Origin: Desulfobacteraceae bacterium
Lineage (GTDB): Bacteria; Desulfobacterota; Desulfobacteria; Desulfobacterales; JAABSP01
Direction: 5' to 3'
DNA: 41,712 nucleotides
NCBI GenBank assembly: GCA_011390345.1
Contig: JAABSP010000046.1
Span: 1-41,712 of the forward strand
The notes beneath the pieces are model-generated. The model was not told where the DNA came from and made no database searches. It was given only the letters and a program-made list of their open reading frames with translations. This document shows, piece by piece, positions 33,335 through 41,048 of the stretch (its first letter is position 1; the number at the start of each line of letters is the position of its first letter). Made by a program: the position numbers and the translations under genes.

Positions 33335-36058
33335 ATGGCAGAAAAATGGGTTTATCTTTTTGAGGAGGTCGAGTCCGCAGAAAAGGATGCAGGGGGAAAC
33401 TGGGAAGGAGTGCGCGCCCTGCTGGGAGGCAAGGGGGCCAATCTTCTCGAGATGACGCGCATTGGTGTGCCGGTTCCCCCCGGCTTCACCGTCACCACAA
33501 GGGCCTGCAACGCGTTTCTGGAAGAAGGCAGCATCTTTCCCGAGGGGCTCTGGGAGCAGGAGCAGGCGGCCATGCACCAAGTGGAGGAGCAGACCGGCAA
33601 AAACTTTGGAGATCCGGAGAACCCGCTACTGGTCTCCTGCCGTTCCGGGGCGATGTTCTCCATGCCCGGGATGATGGACACGGTGTTGAACATCGGCCTC
33701 AATGACGAGACTGTGGCGGGGCTCTCCCGGCTCACCGGGGATGAGCGGTTCGCGTATGATTCCTACCGGCGCCTGGTTCAGATGTTCGGCAATGTGGTGA
33801 TGGGGGTCCCGGACGAGATCTTCGAAGAGGTGATCGAAAGAGTCCGGGAGAAAAAGGGAGTGGAGACCGACGCGGAGCTGACGGCCGAGGATTGGAAGGC
33901 CATTACCGAGCGCTTCAAGACCCTTTTCAAGATCCACACCAAGCTCGATTTCCCGATGGACCCCTATATCCAGTTGATGCTGGCCACCGAGGCGGTCTTC
34001 AAAAGCTGGAACGGCAAGCGGGCCGCAGATTACCGGAACGCGGCCGGGATCGCCCATGATCTGGGAACCGCGGTGAGCGTCGTCACCATGGTCTTCGGCA
34101 ATCTGGGAAACGATTGTGCGACCGGCGTGGCCATGACCCGGAACGGCTCCACCGGAGATAAGCGGATCGAGGGGGATTATCTCACCAATGCCCAGGGCGA
34201 GGATGTGGTGGCCGGCACCCGGATGACCAAGGATATCTCCCAACTGGCCGATGAGATGCCCGAGGCCTGGCAGGAGCTGGAGGAGATCGTCAACCGGCTG
34301 GAGACCCACTACCGGGAGATGCAGGATGTGGAGTTCACCATCGAAAAGGGCAAACTCTGGATGCTCCAGACCAGAGACGGAAAGCGCACCGCGCAGGCTG
34401 CTGTCCGGATCGCGGTCGATATGGTCCAGGAGGAGCTGATCTCCACAGAGGAGGCGGTTCTCCGGGTGAAGCCGGAGCATGTGGACTTCTTTCTCCACCC
34501 TCAGTTCAGCATCGAGTCCGTGGATTCGGCAGAGGAGATGGGGCAGTTGCTGGCGACAGGGCTCAATGTCTCCCCCGGGGCAGCGGTCGGAATCGTGGCT
34601 ATGGATGCTGATCTTGCCGAAGCCTGGTCCAAGGAGGGCAAGGATGTGATCATGGTCCGGCCCGAGACCAAGCCGGATGATGTTCACGGGATGCTGGCGG
34701 CCCGGGGCATTCTCACCAGCCGGGGGGGGCGCACGAGCCATGCGGCCCTGGTGGCCCGCCAGTTCGGGAAGCCGGCCGTGGTGGGGGTCTCTGCGCTCAA
34801 GCTGGACATGGGGAAGCGGGTGATCCGGGTGGGGGACCGGGTGATCCACGAGGGTGACCCCATCTCCATTGACGGGACCCTGGGCCGGGTCTACGAGGGG
34901 AAGCTGACCACAACGGTTCCCGACATCCATGATGAATGGCTCATCCAACTGCTGAAATGGGCCGACACCTTCCGGACTCTGGGGGTCTGGACCAACGCGG
35001 ACTATCCCAAAGATGCAGAACGGGCCCGGGAATACGGGGCTCAGGGCATCGGCCTCTGCCGCACCGAGCATATGTTTCTGCAGGCCGAACGGCTCCCCTT
35101 TGTCCAGCGGATGATCATGGCCGACCTCCCCTTTGACCGGAGAGAGGCCATCAATGCGCTGCTCCCGTTCCAGCGGGAGGATTTCGTAGGGCTTTTTCAG
35201 GCCATGGACGGCCTTCCCGTGGTGATCCGGCTCATCGATCCGCCCCTGCACGAGTTTCTGCCCGATTTTGTGGAGCTGATGCAGAGCCTTTCGGACCTGA
35301 AAATCCGGCTCCAGCACGCTGACAACCTGCATAAGATCGACGAGCTGCTGGATGAGATCAAGAAAAAGCAGGCGATCCTGAAGCAGGTGGAGCGGCTGCG
35401 GGAGTCCAACCCCATGCTCGGGATGCGGGGGGTGCGGTTGGGCATCCATATTCCGGAGCTGACCCGGATGCAGGTGCGGGCCATCTTCGAGGCGGCCTGT
35501 GCGGTCTCCAAGGAGGGGATTTCGGTCCATCCCGAGGTGATGATCCCCCTCACCAGCCATGCCAACGAGCTGAAGCATCAGCGGGTAACGCTCGAGGCCG
35601 AGGCCCGGCAGGTGATGGAGGAGCAGCGGATGGAGATCGACTACAAGTTCGGCACCATGATCGAGATCCCCCGGGCCGCACTGACCGCGGACGCGATCGC
35701 GGAGTATGCCGGATTTTTCTCCTTCGGCACCAACGATCTGACCCAGACCACCTACGGGATCTCCAGGGATGACGCGGAATCGGACTTCCTCATCGAGTAC
35801 ATGGAGGGCGGGATTCTGCCCAACAACCCCTTTGCGATTATCGACCCGGATGGTGTGGGCGAGCTGATGCGGATCGCCATTGAAAAGGGCCGGAAGGTCA
35901 ACCCGGATCTGGAGTGCGGCATCTGCGGCGAGCATGGCGGAGAGCCCCAGTCCATCGCACTCTGCCACCAGCTCGGGCTCAACTATGTCTCCTGCTCACC
36001 GTTCCGGGTTCCCGTGGCCCGGCTGGCCGCGGCCCATGCCGCGATCAAACAGCGGTAG
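33335..36058 (+). CDS. ppdK: Pyruvate, phosphate dikinase
   Basis: A 907-residue dikinase that interconverts pyruvate, ATP and Pi with PEP, AMP and PPi. The N-terminal ATP-grasp begins VYLFEEVESAEK and has GGKGANLLEMTRIGVPVPPG. The phosphohistidine domain has His469 in GGRTSHAALVARQFGKPAVVG. The C-terminal PEP/pyruvate barrel contains GIGLCRTEHMF, SFGTNDLTQTTYG and the catalytic Cys864 in CGICGEHGGEP. Length and motifs match PPDK, not PEP synthase. GAGG precedes the ATG by a short gap. With PPi-phosphofructokinase elsewhere in the window, it suggests PPi-linked, reversible glycolysis. It has its own promoter and faces the two-component system. Confidence 0.97.
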   Translation: MAEKWVYLFEEVESAEKDAGGNWEGVRALLGGKGANLLEMTRIGVPVPPGFTVTTRACNAFLEEGSIFPEGLWEQEQAAMHQVEEQTGKNFGDPENPLLVSCRSGAMFSMPGMMDTVLNIGLNDETVAGLSRLTGDERFAYDSYRRLVQMFGNVVMGVPDEIFEEVIERVREKKGVETDAELTAEDWKAITERFKTLFKIHTKLDFPMDPYIQLMLATEAVFKSWNGKRAADYRNAAGIAHDLGTAVSVVTMVFGNLGNDCATGVAMTRNGSTGDKRIEGDYLTNAQGEDVVAGTRMTKDISQLADEMPEAWQELEEIVNRLETHYREMQDVEFTIEKGKLWMLQTRDGKRTAQAAVRIAVDMVQEELISTEEAVLRVKPEHVDFFLHPQFSIESVDSAEEMGQLLATGLNVSPGAAVGIVAMDADLAEAWSKEGKDVIMVRPETKPDDVHGMLAARGILTSRGGRTSHAALVARQFGKPAVVGVSALKLDMGKRVIRVGDRVIHEGDPISIDGTLGRVYEGKLTTTVPDIHDEWLIQLLKWADTFRTLGVWTNADYPKDAERAREYGAQGIGLCRTEHMFLQAERLPFVQRMIMADLPFDRREAINALLPFQREDFVGLFQAMDGLPVVIRLIDPPLHEFLPDFVELMQSLSDLKIRLQHADNLHKIDELLDEIKKKQAILKQVERLRESNPMLGMRGVRLGIHIPELTRMQVRAIFEAACAVSKEGISVHPEVMIPLTSHANELKHQRVTLEAEARQVMEEQRMEIDYKFGTMIEIPRAALTADAIAEYAGFFSFGTNDLTQTTYGISRDDAESDFLIEYMEGGILPNNPFAIIDPDGVGELMRIAIEKGRKVNPDLECGICGEHGGEPQSIALCHQLGLNYVSCSPFRVPVARLAAAHAAIKQR

Positions 36059-36109
36059 GAGAGAAGAGCCGCTTCAGACCCGAAAACCTCTGCCCCGCCG
36101 CCCGATCCT

Positions 36110-36775
36110 TCAGACCCGGAACAGGGGAATCGGAGAGGGGCAGAGATCATTGATGCGGCCGAGATCCTCGGCCGCACAATACCCCTTGGAGATATACCCC
36201 TCGTCGAACCCTTTCCGGGTAAGGATCTGGATATGGGTGTGGTAGAACCAGTTGCCGTTTTCGGAGAAGTCGCCGATCCTGGCAAAGGGCTCTCCGGCCT
36301 CAAAAAGGCTCCCCGGTTCCGGCAGGGCCCAAGGGTTCAGGTGGCCGTAGAAGCTGTAGAAGGTCTCGAAAAGGGGACTCTGGTGGCACAAAAGCAGATA
36401 GCCGCCGTAGTTCCCCTCCCCTTCTTCGTATCCGGCCGTCTCCACCGTGCCGTCCAGGGGCGCGTGAAGGGGAGTTCCCAGGGGGACGATCACATCGAGG
36501 CCCAGGTGGTAAAACCGGGCTTCTGCCACCATCTGGGGGCAGTCCCGAAGCAGGGAGTCCCGCCGCTCCAGATAGCCCGCGACGCCCCAATGCCTGCCCT
36601 GTTCAGCCATATCATTTTCCAGTTGTCGCTGAAGCCGCACCTGATCCCGGGCATCCATCTTTGAAAGCAGGGGGTTCCGGCAGGAGAGATCGGCAACCAG
36701 GGGGGCTCCCTCCAGATCCGCGAAGACCGGGGCGTGGGGAATCTTTTCGCTGTAGAAGAGATAGGGATAGATCAT
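36110..36775 (-). CDS. M23-type metallopeptidase-fold protein without signal peptide
   Basis: A 221-residue protein with a LytM/M23 fold. The zinc ligands are visible: His90 and Asp94 in YHLGLDV, then the GTPLHAPLDGTVETAGY strand motif, SFYGHLN, and the HxH pair His179/His181 in YHTHIQIL. M23 enzymes usually cleave peptidoglycan cross-links outside the cytoplasm, but no signal peptide or membrane anchor is seen here. Similar signal-less M23 domains occur fused to aminotransferases or kinases, so a cytoplasmic small-molecule or peptide role is possible. The ATG at 36775 has GGAGGAAATC upstream. It converges with ppdK and diverges from ablB. Confidence 0.85.
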   Translation of the reverse strand: MIYPYLFYSEKIPHAPVFADLEGAPLVADLSCRNPLLSKMDARDQVRLQRQLENDMAEQGRHWGVAGYLERRDSLLRDCPQMVAEARFYHLGLDVIVPLGTPLHAPLDGTVETAGYEEGEGNYGGYLLLCHQSPLFETFYSFYGHLNPWALPEPGSLFEAGEPFARIGDFSENGNWFYHTHIQILTRKGFDEGYISKGYCAAEDLGRINDLCPSPIPLFRV

Positions 36776-36943
36776 GATTTCCTCCGTTGTAAAATAGGTG
36801 CTGTGTACCAGAAAGAGAGGCCTTTTTCAAGCCGGATATTGGACCGGATATGGAATTGGAAACCGGTTTTCCGATTCCGCCTTTGCCCCCTGCCCCGGAT
36901 GTGGTAGAGTATGCGCCGAACCCTTCGCAGGAGGATAAGTCCC

Positions 36944-37783
36944 ATGACCCTGTCCGACACAACCGAAACCTTCGGCCGCTCCCTGCTCCAGTACGGGCCA
37001 TTGAGCAGCCGGGTCTATCTGATGCGCCTTTCAGAATCCGATTTTCCCAAGATAATCTTCGAGATGGAGCGGATCGCGCGAAAAGGGGGATACGGCAAGG
37101 CCCTGGCCAAGGTTCCCGCGGATGCCGGCCCCCTTCTGGAAGAGAAAGGCTACCATCCCGAGGCCCGGATACCCGGATATTACCACGGCCGCACCGACGG
37201 GCTCTTCATGTCCAAATACTTCTGCCGAAACCGGGGGCAGGAGCGCCATCCCGGCCGCATCCGCAAAACACTGGCGCTGCTCTCGACAAAGGGGGCAAAG
37301 ACCCGCCCCCCGAAGCAGAACTCCGGCCTTATCCTCCGGGAGTGCAGCCCCGAAGATGCCCGGGAGATGAGCCGCATCTTCCGAAATGTCTTTTCCACCT
37401 ACCCCTTTCCGGTGTATGATCCCGGGTTTTTAAAGGAGATGATGGCATCCGGGGAATCCCGATACTTCTGCCTGACGGACCGGGGAAAGATGGCCGGAAT
37501 CGCCGGAGCCGAGATCGACCCGGAACACGGCAACGCGGAGATGACCGACTTTGCGGTCCTGCCGGAATACCAGGGGCAGCATCTGGCTGCAGCGCTTCTT
37601 GTTCACATGGAGGCCGAGATGGCCCGAATGGGGATCTCCACCCTCTACACCATTGCCAGAACCCTGTCGCCGGGCATCAACATCACCTTCAAACGGGCCG
37701 GCTACACCCTGGCCGGGAAGCTGACCAACAACACCCAGATCTGCGGAGGGATCGAGAGTATGTGGGTCTGGTACAAACGATGA
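36944..37783 (+). CDS. ablB: Beta-lysine N-acetyltransferase
   Basis: A 279-residue acetyltransferase that forms N-epsilon-acetyl-beta-lysine, a compatible solute, from beta-lysine. The N-terminal half has the family pattern GYHPEARIPGYYHGRTDGLFMSKYF without its own fold name. The C-terminal GNAT domain (about residues 130-279) has the acetyl-CoA loop LPEYQGQHLAAALL and ends NNTQICGGIESMWVWYK. The ATG at 36944 follows AGGAGG by nine bases. The usual partner, lysine 2,3-aminomutase (ablA), is not in this window. The stop codon overlaps the fic start (ATGA), an unusual coupling. Confidence 0.88.
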   Translation: MTLSDTTETFGRSLLQYGPLSSRVYLMRLSESDFPKIIFEMERIARKGGYGKALAKVPADAGPLLEEKGYHPEARIPGYYHGRTDGLFMSKYFCRNRGQERHPGRIRKTLALLSTKGAKTRPPKQNSGLILRECSPEDAREMSRIFRNVFSTYPFPVYDPGFLKEMMASGESRYFCLTDRGKMAGIAGAEIDPEHGNAEMTDFAVLPEYQGQHLAAALLVHMEAEMARMGISTLYTIARTLSPGINITFKRAGYTLAGKLTNNTQICGGIESMWVWYKR

Positions 37784-38835
37784 AAAGCTTTGAACCCGCA
37801 TACCTGGCCGCGCTTCGGATTCCGACCCGCCTCTTTTCCGTAATCCGCCAACTGGGGGAGCACAAGGGAAAACAGGCACTCTATCATCAGCAGGCCCCGG
37901 AGATTCTGGAGCGGATGCGAAAATCGGCCGTCATCCATAGCACCATCTCCTCCAACCGGCTGGAGGGCATCACGGCCGGAACCCGCCGGATCAAAGATCT
38001 GATGGCGGAGAAGACCGCGCCGGCCAACCGCTCCGAAGCCGAGATCGCGGGGTATCGGGATGTGCTCAATACGATTCATCGCAGCCATCGCAGCATCCCT
38101 TTCACAGATGGCATCGTGCTGCAGTTCCATCGGGATCTGATGAAGTATGCGGGAAAAGAGGGAGGACGGTGGAAATCGACGGACAACACCATCACCGAAG
38201 CCCTGCCGGACGGAACCCGCCGGTTCCGTTTCGAGCCGGTCCCGCCCTTTTTGACGCCGGAATACATGGAAAGCCTTCACCGGGACTACCGCCGGGTCTC
38301 GGCCGAGGGGGAATGGGACCCGCTGATCCTGATTCCCTTCTATATCATCGACTTCCTCTGCATCCACCCCTTCCTGGACGGCAACGGCCGGATGGCCAGG
38401 CTGCTGACGGTGCTGCTGCTCTATCACAACGGCTACGAAGCGGGCCGTTATATCAGCTTGGAACGGATCATCGAAGGGACCCGGGAATCATATTATGACA
38501 CGCTTTACCGTTCCTCTCAGGGATGGCATGAGGGGCGTCACGATATCTGGCCCTGGGCCGAATATTTTCTGGGGGTGGTGCTGGCGGCCTATGCCGATTT
38601 TCAGGAAAGATTCGACAGACAAAGGGAAGCGCCGGGCAGCAAGACCAAAAGGGTAATGGATGCTGTCGAGGGATTCGAAACGGATTTCAGCATCTCGGAA
38701 CTGGAAAGAGTCTGCCCGAATGTGAGCCGGGACATGATCCGCCATGTACTCTTTCAACTTCGGGATCAGGAGAAGATCGAAGCGGTGGGGCGAGGAAGGG
38801 GGGCCAAGTGGCGGAAGATGAAACCGGATGGATAA
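37780..38835 (+). CDS. Fic family protein (putative AMP transferase)
   Basis: A 351-residue Fic protein. The catalytic motif HPFLDGNGRMAR starts at His196. The N-terminal helix carries the inhibitory (S/T)xxxE(G/N) motif (Ser58 to Glu62-Gly63, SNRLEG) on the same chain, so it is a self-inhibited class II Fic. A DUF4172-like N-terminal domain (MKSFEPAYLAALRIPTR) and a C-terminal winged-helix part (about residues 290-351) frame the core. Fic enzymes AMPylate target hydroxyls on proteins; the target here is unknown. The ATG at 37780 overlaps the ablB stop. A second, closely similar fic gene begins at 41479. Confidence 0.93.
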   Translation: MKSFEPAYLAALRIPTRLFSVIRQLGEHKGKQALYHQQAPEILERMRKSAVIHSTISSNRLEGITAGTRRIKDLMAEKTAPANRSEAEIAGYRDVLNTIHRSHRSIPFTDGIVLQFHRDLMKYAGKEGGRWKSTDNTITEALPDGTRRFRFEPVPPFLTPEYMESLHRDYRRVSAEGEWDPLILIPFYIIDFLCIHPFLDGNGRMARLLTVLLLYHNGYEAGRYISLERIIEGTRESYYDTLYRSSQGWHEGRHDIWPWAEYFLGVVLAAYADFQERFDRQREAPGSKTKRVMDAVEGFETDFSISELERVCPNVSRDMIRHVLFQLRDQEKIEAVGRGRGAKWRKMKPDG

Positions 38836-39000
38836 TGAGAAGTAATGGTGTAATGGATCGGTGGAGACAGTGACAACGGAAGGATCTATATATTGTGGAA
38901 AAAATTGTCTTAGACGGTTTTATTGAGCGTATATTGTACCCTTTCCAGGATACTTGTGGATGAGGGTCTTTTTCCATTACACCATTTATTTTATTCATTA
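38833..39000. mobile_element. MITE-like element with imperfect inverted ends
   Basis: A 168 bp AT-rich segment follows the fic gene; the fic stop codon TAA is its first three bases. Its ends contain TAATGA and a perfect 14 bp inverted repeat, AATGGTGTAATGGA at 38844-38857 and TCCATTACACCATT at 38973-38986. No ORF is present. It could be a miniature inverted-repeat element or a large hairpin in the fic 3' region. No target-site duplication could be confirmed. Confidence 0.4.
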
Positions 39001-39046
39001 CCTCTATTCTTTGGGGGAAAAGGACCGAGCCGAATTTGGCCATTGA

Positions 39047-39124
39047 AAGCGCCTCAAACGGATTCACTACCGCATCAAAAAAGAGGGGATCGCGGCCCAG
39101 AAGGCGGTCTTTTTCTTCACCGGA
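39047..39124 (+). pseudogene. Fragment of cas2
   Basis: One frame reads KRLKRIHYRIKKEGIAAQKA followed by VFFFTG. This is the central part of Cas2, where members have RL.RIH..L...G...Q.SVF. The first strand with the conserved YDI and the C-terminal half are missing, and TGA stops lie before (39044-39046) and after (39152-39154). The fragment is 39 bases before the cas1 remnant and in the same frame, as if a deletion had joined them. Confidence 0.6.
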
Positions 39125-39163
39125 CTCTCTCCTTGCAGATCACGCGCCGGTTGATCCATTTGA

Positions 39164-39580
39164 AGCTTTCAGGGCAGGAACCGGAGGCCCCCAAGAGATC
39201 CGGTCAATTCCCTGCTCTCTTTGAGCTATGTGATCGCCGGGGGAGAGATTCGCCGGGAGGTTCAGATCCGGGGGCTGGACCCGGCCGTCGGCTTCTTCCA
39301 TGCACTGGAGTCGGGGCGGGACAATATGGTCCTCGATGTCCTGGAGCCGGTTCGGCCAGTGGTGGATCTGTTCGTCCTGGATGTGCTGGAGAAGCTCTCT
39401 CCGAAGGATTTCACCACAAGCCCAGAAGACGGGTGCAGAATGTTGAAGGCGGCCCGCAGAACCTTCTACGAGGCCTGGGCGGCCCGCATGGAGATGGACG
39501 ATGAGGAGAGCCAATCGATCCGAAAGACGGTCCGGGGGACGGTTCAGGAGGTGACGCGGTTTCTGGACCCGGATTACTGA
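39164..39580 (+). pseudogene. Truncated cas1 (C-terminal part)
   Basis: The frame open from 39164 reads SFQGRNRRPPRDPVNSLL, then SLSYVIAGGEIRREVQ, GLDPAVGFFH, MVLDVLEPVRPVVD and a helical tail ending FLDPDY. This is the C-terminal ~138 residues of Cas1, the CRISPR integrase, which is normally about 330 residues. The metal-binding His (VGFFH) and Asp (MVLDVLEP) are kept, but the N-terminal beta domain and the catalytic Glu before FxGRNRRPP are gone. An ORF call starting at the TTG at 39221 would give 119 residues. The gene should be inactive. It is 415 bp upstream of a CRISPR array. Confidence 0.85.
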
Positions 39581-39676
39581 CGCGGATCTTCATTCGGGTT
39601 GCAGGGGCTCCGGTTGTGTGGTATGAAGAAAGTACCTGCTGTTTGGGGAACTCGACCTTTTTCGGATTTGCCCTGA

Positions 39677-39761
39677 AATAGGGATATATCTTGAAAATAG
39701 GTCGATTTTACCCTTGGTTTCCCTGCGATGGAGACCCGAGTTTTTTGGATATGTCCCTATT
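39677..39761. repeat. Inverted repeat in the putative CRISPR leader
   Basis: AATAGGGATATATC (39677-39690) and GATATGTCCCTATT (39748-39761) pair at 13 of 14 positions, with 57 nt between. They sit in the AT-rich, gene-free stretch 39581-39994, which precedes the first CRISPR repeat and is the expected leader position. Apart from this repeat I see nothing else in that stretch. Confidence 0.45.
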
Positions 39762-39994
39762 GAAATCTGCATGTATTTGAAATGATGGAATTTAATGGGT
39801 ATAGTTAAACGGGAGAAAAACAGGCGGGTGCAAAATTAGGTTATTTAAATTTATTCCAAAAACTTAAGCCGACTTGTTGGGATCAGAGATTTACTGGTAT
39901 GATCGTATTCCGTTTTAAATGTTTTTTGATAATTTATTGCGATATCAGAACATTGGTGTCTTTCAAAGAACTACTAGTTCGAATGGCGAGTGCA

Positions 39995-40171
39995 GTCAGG
40001 TTAGAGCCCCGGAAATGTAGGGGATCGAGACATCCTTGACTGCTGCATTGATTAACCTGAACCGTCAGGTTAGAGCCCCGGAAATGTAGGGGATCGAGAC
40101 GGAGCATCACCGTCGCCTCCATGAAGAAAATGTCGTCAGGTTAGAGCCCCGGAAATGTAGGGGATCGAGAC
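39995..40171 (+). CRISPR. CRISPR array: three identical 37 bp repeats, two spacers
   Basis: The repeat begins GTCAGGTTAGAGCCCCGG and ends GTAGGGGATCGAGAC. Copies are at 39995-40031, 40064-40100 and 40135-40171, all identical. Spacers are 32 nt (40032-40063) and 34 nt (40101-40134) and unrelated to each other. The repeat has an internal CCCC/GGGG stem, and its end resembles the common ATTGAAAC 3' terminus, so transcription is probably left to right. Degenerate copies at 40880 and 41441 lie at the expected trailer end. Only remnants of cas2 and cas1 are nearby. Confidence 0.93.
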
Positions 40172-40192
40172 CGCAGAACAAAAGCTTTCTTC

Positions 40193-40220
40193 TTGACGGA
40201 CAAACAATTGAAGCTATAAC
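40193..40220 (+). promoter_or_regulatory. Sigma-70 promoter of the AbrB-Doc cassette
   Basis: TTGACG (40193-40198, five of six) and TATAAC (40215-40220, five of six) with a 16 bp spacer lie 21 nt after the last CRISPR repeat and 30 nt before the antitoxin gene. Confidence 0.65.
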
Positions 40221-40249
40221 ATACCGATATAACCTTCGGAGGTGAGCAG

Positions 40250-40474
40250 ATGCGTACAACCGTAACTCAAGTCGGCAATTCGACCGGCGTTATCCTCCCA
40301 AAAGAGGTCGTTGCCCGGCTCAAGTTGAAGAAGGGCGACAGCCTCTTTCTCACGGAAACGCCCGATGGATATATGATCACACCCTATGATCCGGAATTCG
40401 AAGAACAGATGGGGGCCGCCCACCGCGGCATGGCAAAGTATCGGAATGCATTGCATGAGCTTGCCGGGAAATGA
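40250..40474 (+). CDS. AbrB/MazE-type antitoxin
   Basis: A 74-residue swapped-hairpin AbrB protein. The DNA-binding part is MRTTVTQVGNSTGVILPKEV, with VARLKLKKGDSLFLTE completing the barrel. The C-terminal ~30 residues (EFEEQMGAAHRGMAKYRNAL) form the helix that neutralises the toxin. The ATG follows GGAGGTGA. Its stop codon overlaps the doc ATG (ATGA), so antitoxin and toxin are translationally coupled. It should bind its own promoter at 40193-40220 and repress the pair. It lies between CRISPR repeat 3 and a degenerate repeat copy. Confidence 0.88.
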   Translation: MRTTVTQVGNSTGVILPKEVVARLKLKKGDSLFLTETPDGYMITPYDPEFEEQMGAAHRGMAKYRNALHELAGK

Positions 40475-40863
40475 TCTGGCGCTGGCTCCGGGAAGATGTC
40501 ATCATTGCCGTTCATGGAGAACAGATCGCGGAACATGGCGGAAGCCTCGGCATTCGGGATTCGGGTCTGCTTTCCTCTGCACTTGACCGTCCCCGTAACC
40601 GGGCTGCTTACGAAAAGCCTTCGGTTTTCGATCTTGCGGCCGCTTATGCCTTCGGCATTATACGAAATCACCCTTTTCTGGATGGAAACAAGCGCACAGG
40701 CTTTCTCGGAGCCTTCATTTTCCTTGACCTCAATGGTTGGGAACTGAGGGTGTCGGAAGCTGAAGCCGTGGCGACCGTTTTGGCGCTTGCTACAGGAGAG
40801 ATGGATGAAGCCGGTTTTTCGGCTTGGTTAAAGGACCGCAGCGTCAGGGAAATGTCGCCCTAA
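40471..40863 (+). CDS. doc: Doc-type toxin (Fic fold kinase)
   Basis: A 130-residue Doc toxin of normal length. The catalytic motif HPFLDGNKRTGF starts at His67, with NKR in place of the NGR of AMP-transferring Fic proteins. Doc phosphorylates elongation factor Tu and so stops translation. The N-terminal IRDSGLLSSALDRPRNRAAY is also diagnostic for the family. The partner is an AbrB-type antitoxin in place of Phd, a known alternative. The gene appears intact. GC content is close to that of its neighbours. Confidence 0.93.
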   Translation: MIWRWLREDVIIAVHGEQIAEHGGSLGIRDSGLLSSALDRPRNRAAYEKPSVFDLAAAYAFGIIRNHPFLDGNKRTGFLGAFIFLDLNGWELRVSEAEAVATVLALATGEMDEAGFSAWLKDRSVREMSP

Positions 40864-40879
40864 ATCCGATGATGAGTGC

Positions 40880-40898
40880 GTCAGATGAGAGCCCCGGA
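40880..40898 (+). repeat. Degenerate CRISPR repeat, 5' half
   Basis: GTCAGATGAGAGCCCCGGA matches the first 19 bases of the CRISPR repeat at 17 positions. The 3' half is not preserved. It lies 17 nt after the doc stop codon and 15 nt before the VapB-like gene. Confidence 0.65.
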
Positions 40899-40912
40899 TC
40901 TTGAAGGCGAAC

Positions 40913-41047
40913 ATGTCAAAAGGTCATAGAGACAGCCTGAAAGGGATCTGGAAGGATAAAGGGTTTGAAAAAATTCCGGACATGGATGCGGAGTTTAAGG
41001 CAATCCGGCAGGAACTGGGGGATTCCATCCTCAGAAAGAATTTCTGA
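40913..41047 (+). CDS. VapB-like antitoxin, small
   Basis: A 44-residue ORF (start MSKGHRDSLKGIWKDKGFEK, end LGDSILRKNF) that ends one base before the PIN-domain gene. Size, charge and position are those of an antitoxin for a PIN toxin, and the late DMDAEFKAIRQEL helix could be the toxin-binding part. There is no clear DNA-binding domain. The ribosome-binding site is modest (GAAGGCGAAC). No firm family assignment is possible. Confidence 0.6.
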   Translation: MSKGHRDSLKGIWKDKGFEKIPDMDAEFKAIRQELGDSILRKNF

Positions 41048-41048
41048 T

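Noticed and set aside
33626-35968. A 780-codon open frame on the strand opposite ppdK
   Set aside because: It is the antisense shadow of a GC-rich gene; the sense strand encodes an unmistakable PPDK with all catalytic motifs, and the antisense product is His/Pro/Leu-rich without any domain.
39133-39210. A frame reading LQITRRLIHLKLSGQ that looks like a Cas1 helix
   Set aside because: The same bases in another frame give the more specific Cas1 GRNRRPPRDPVN motif, so this reading is probably coincidental.
39995-40171. Integron-like attC sites as an explanation for the repeats
   Set aside because: Three identical 37 bp copies with 32-34 nt unrelated spacers and adjacent cas remnants fit CRISPR; no integrase or attC-type core sites were seen.
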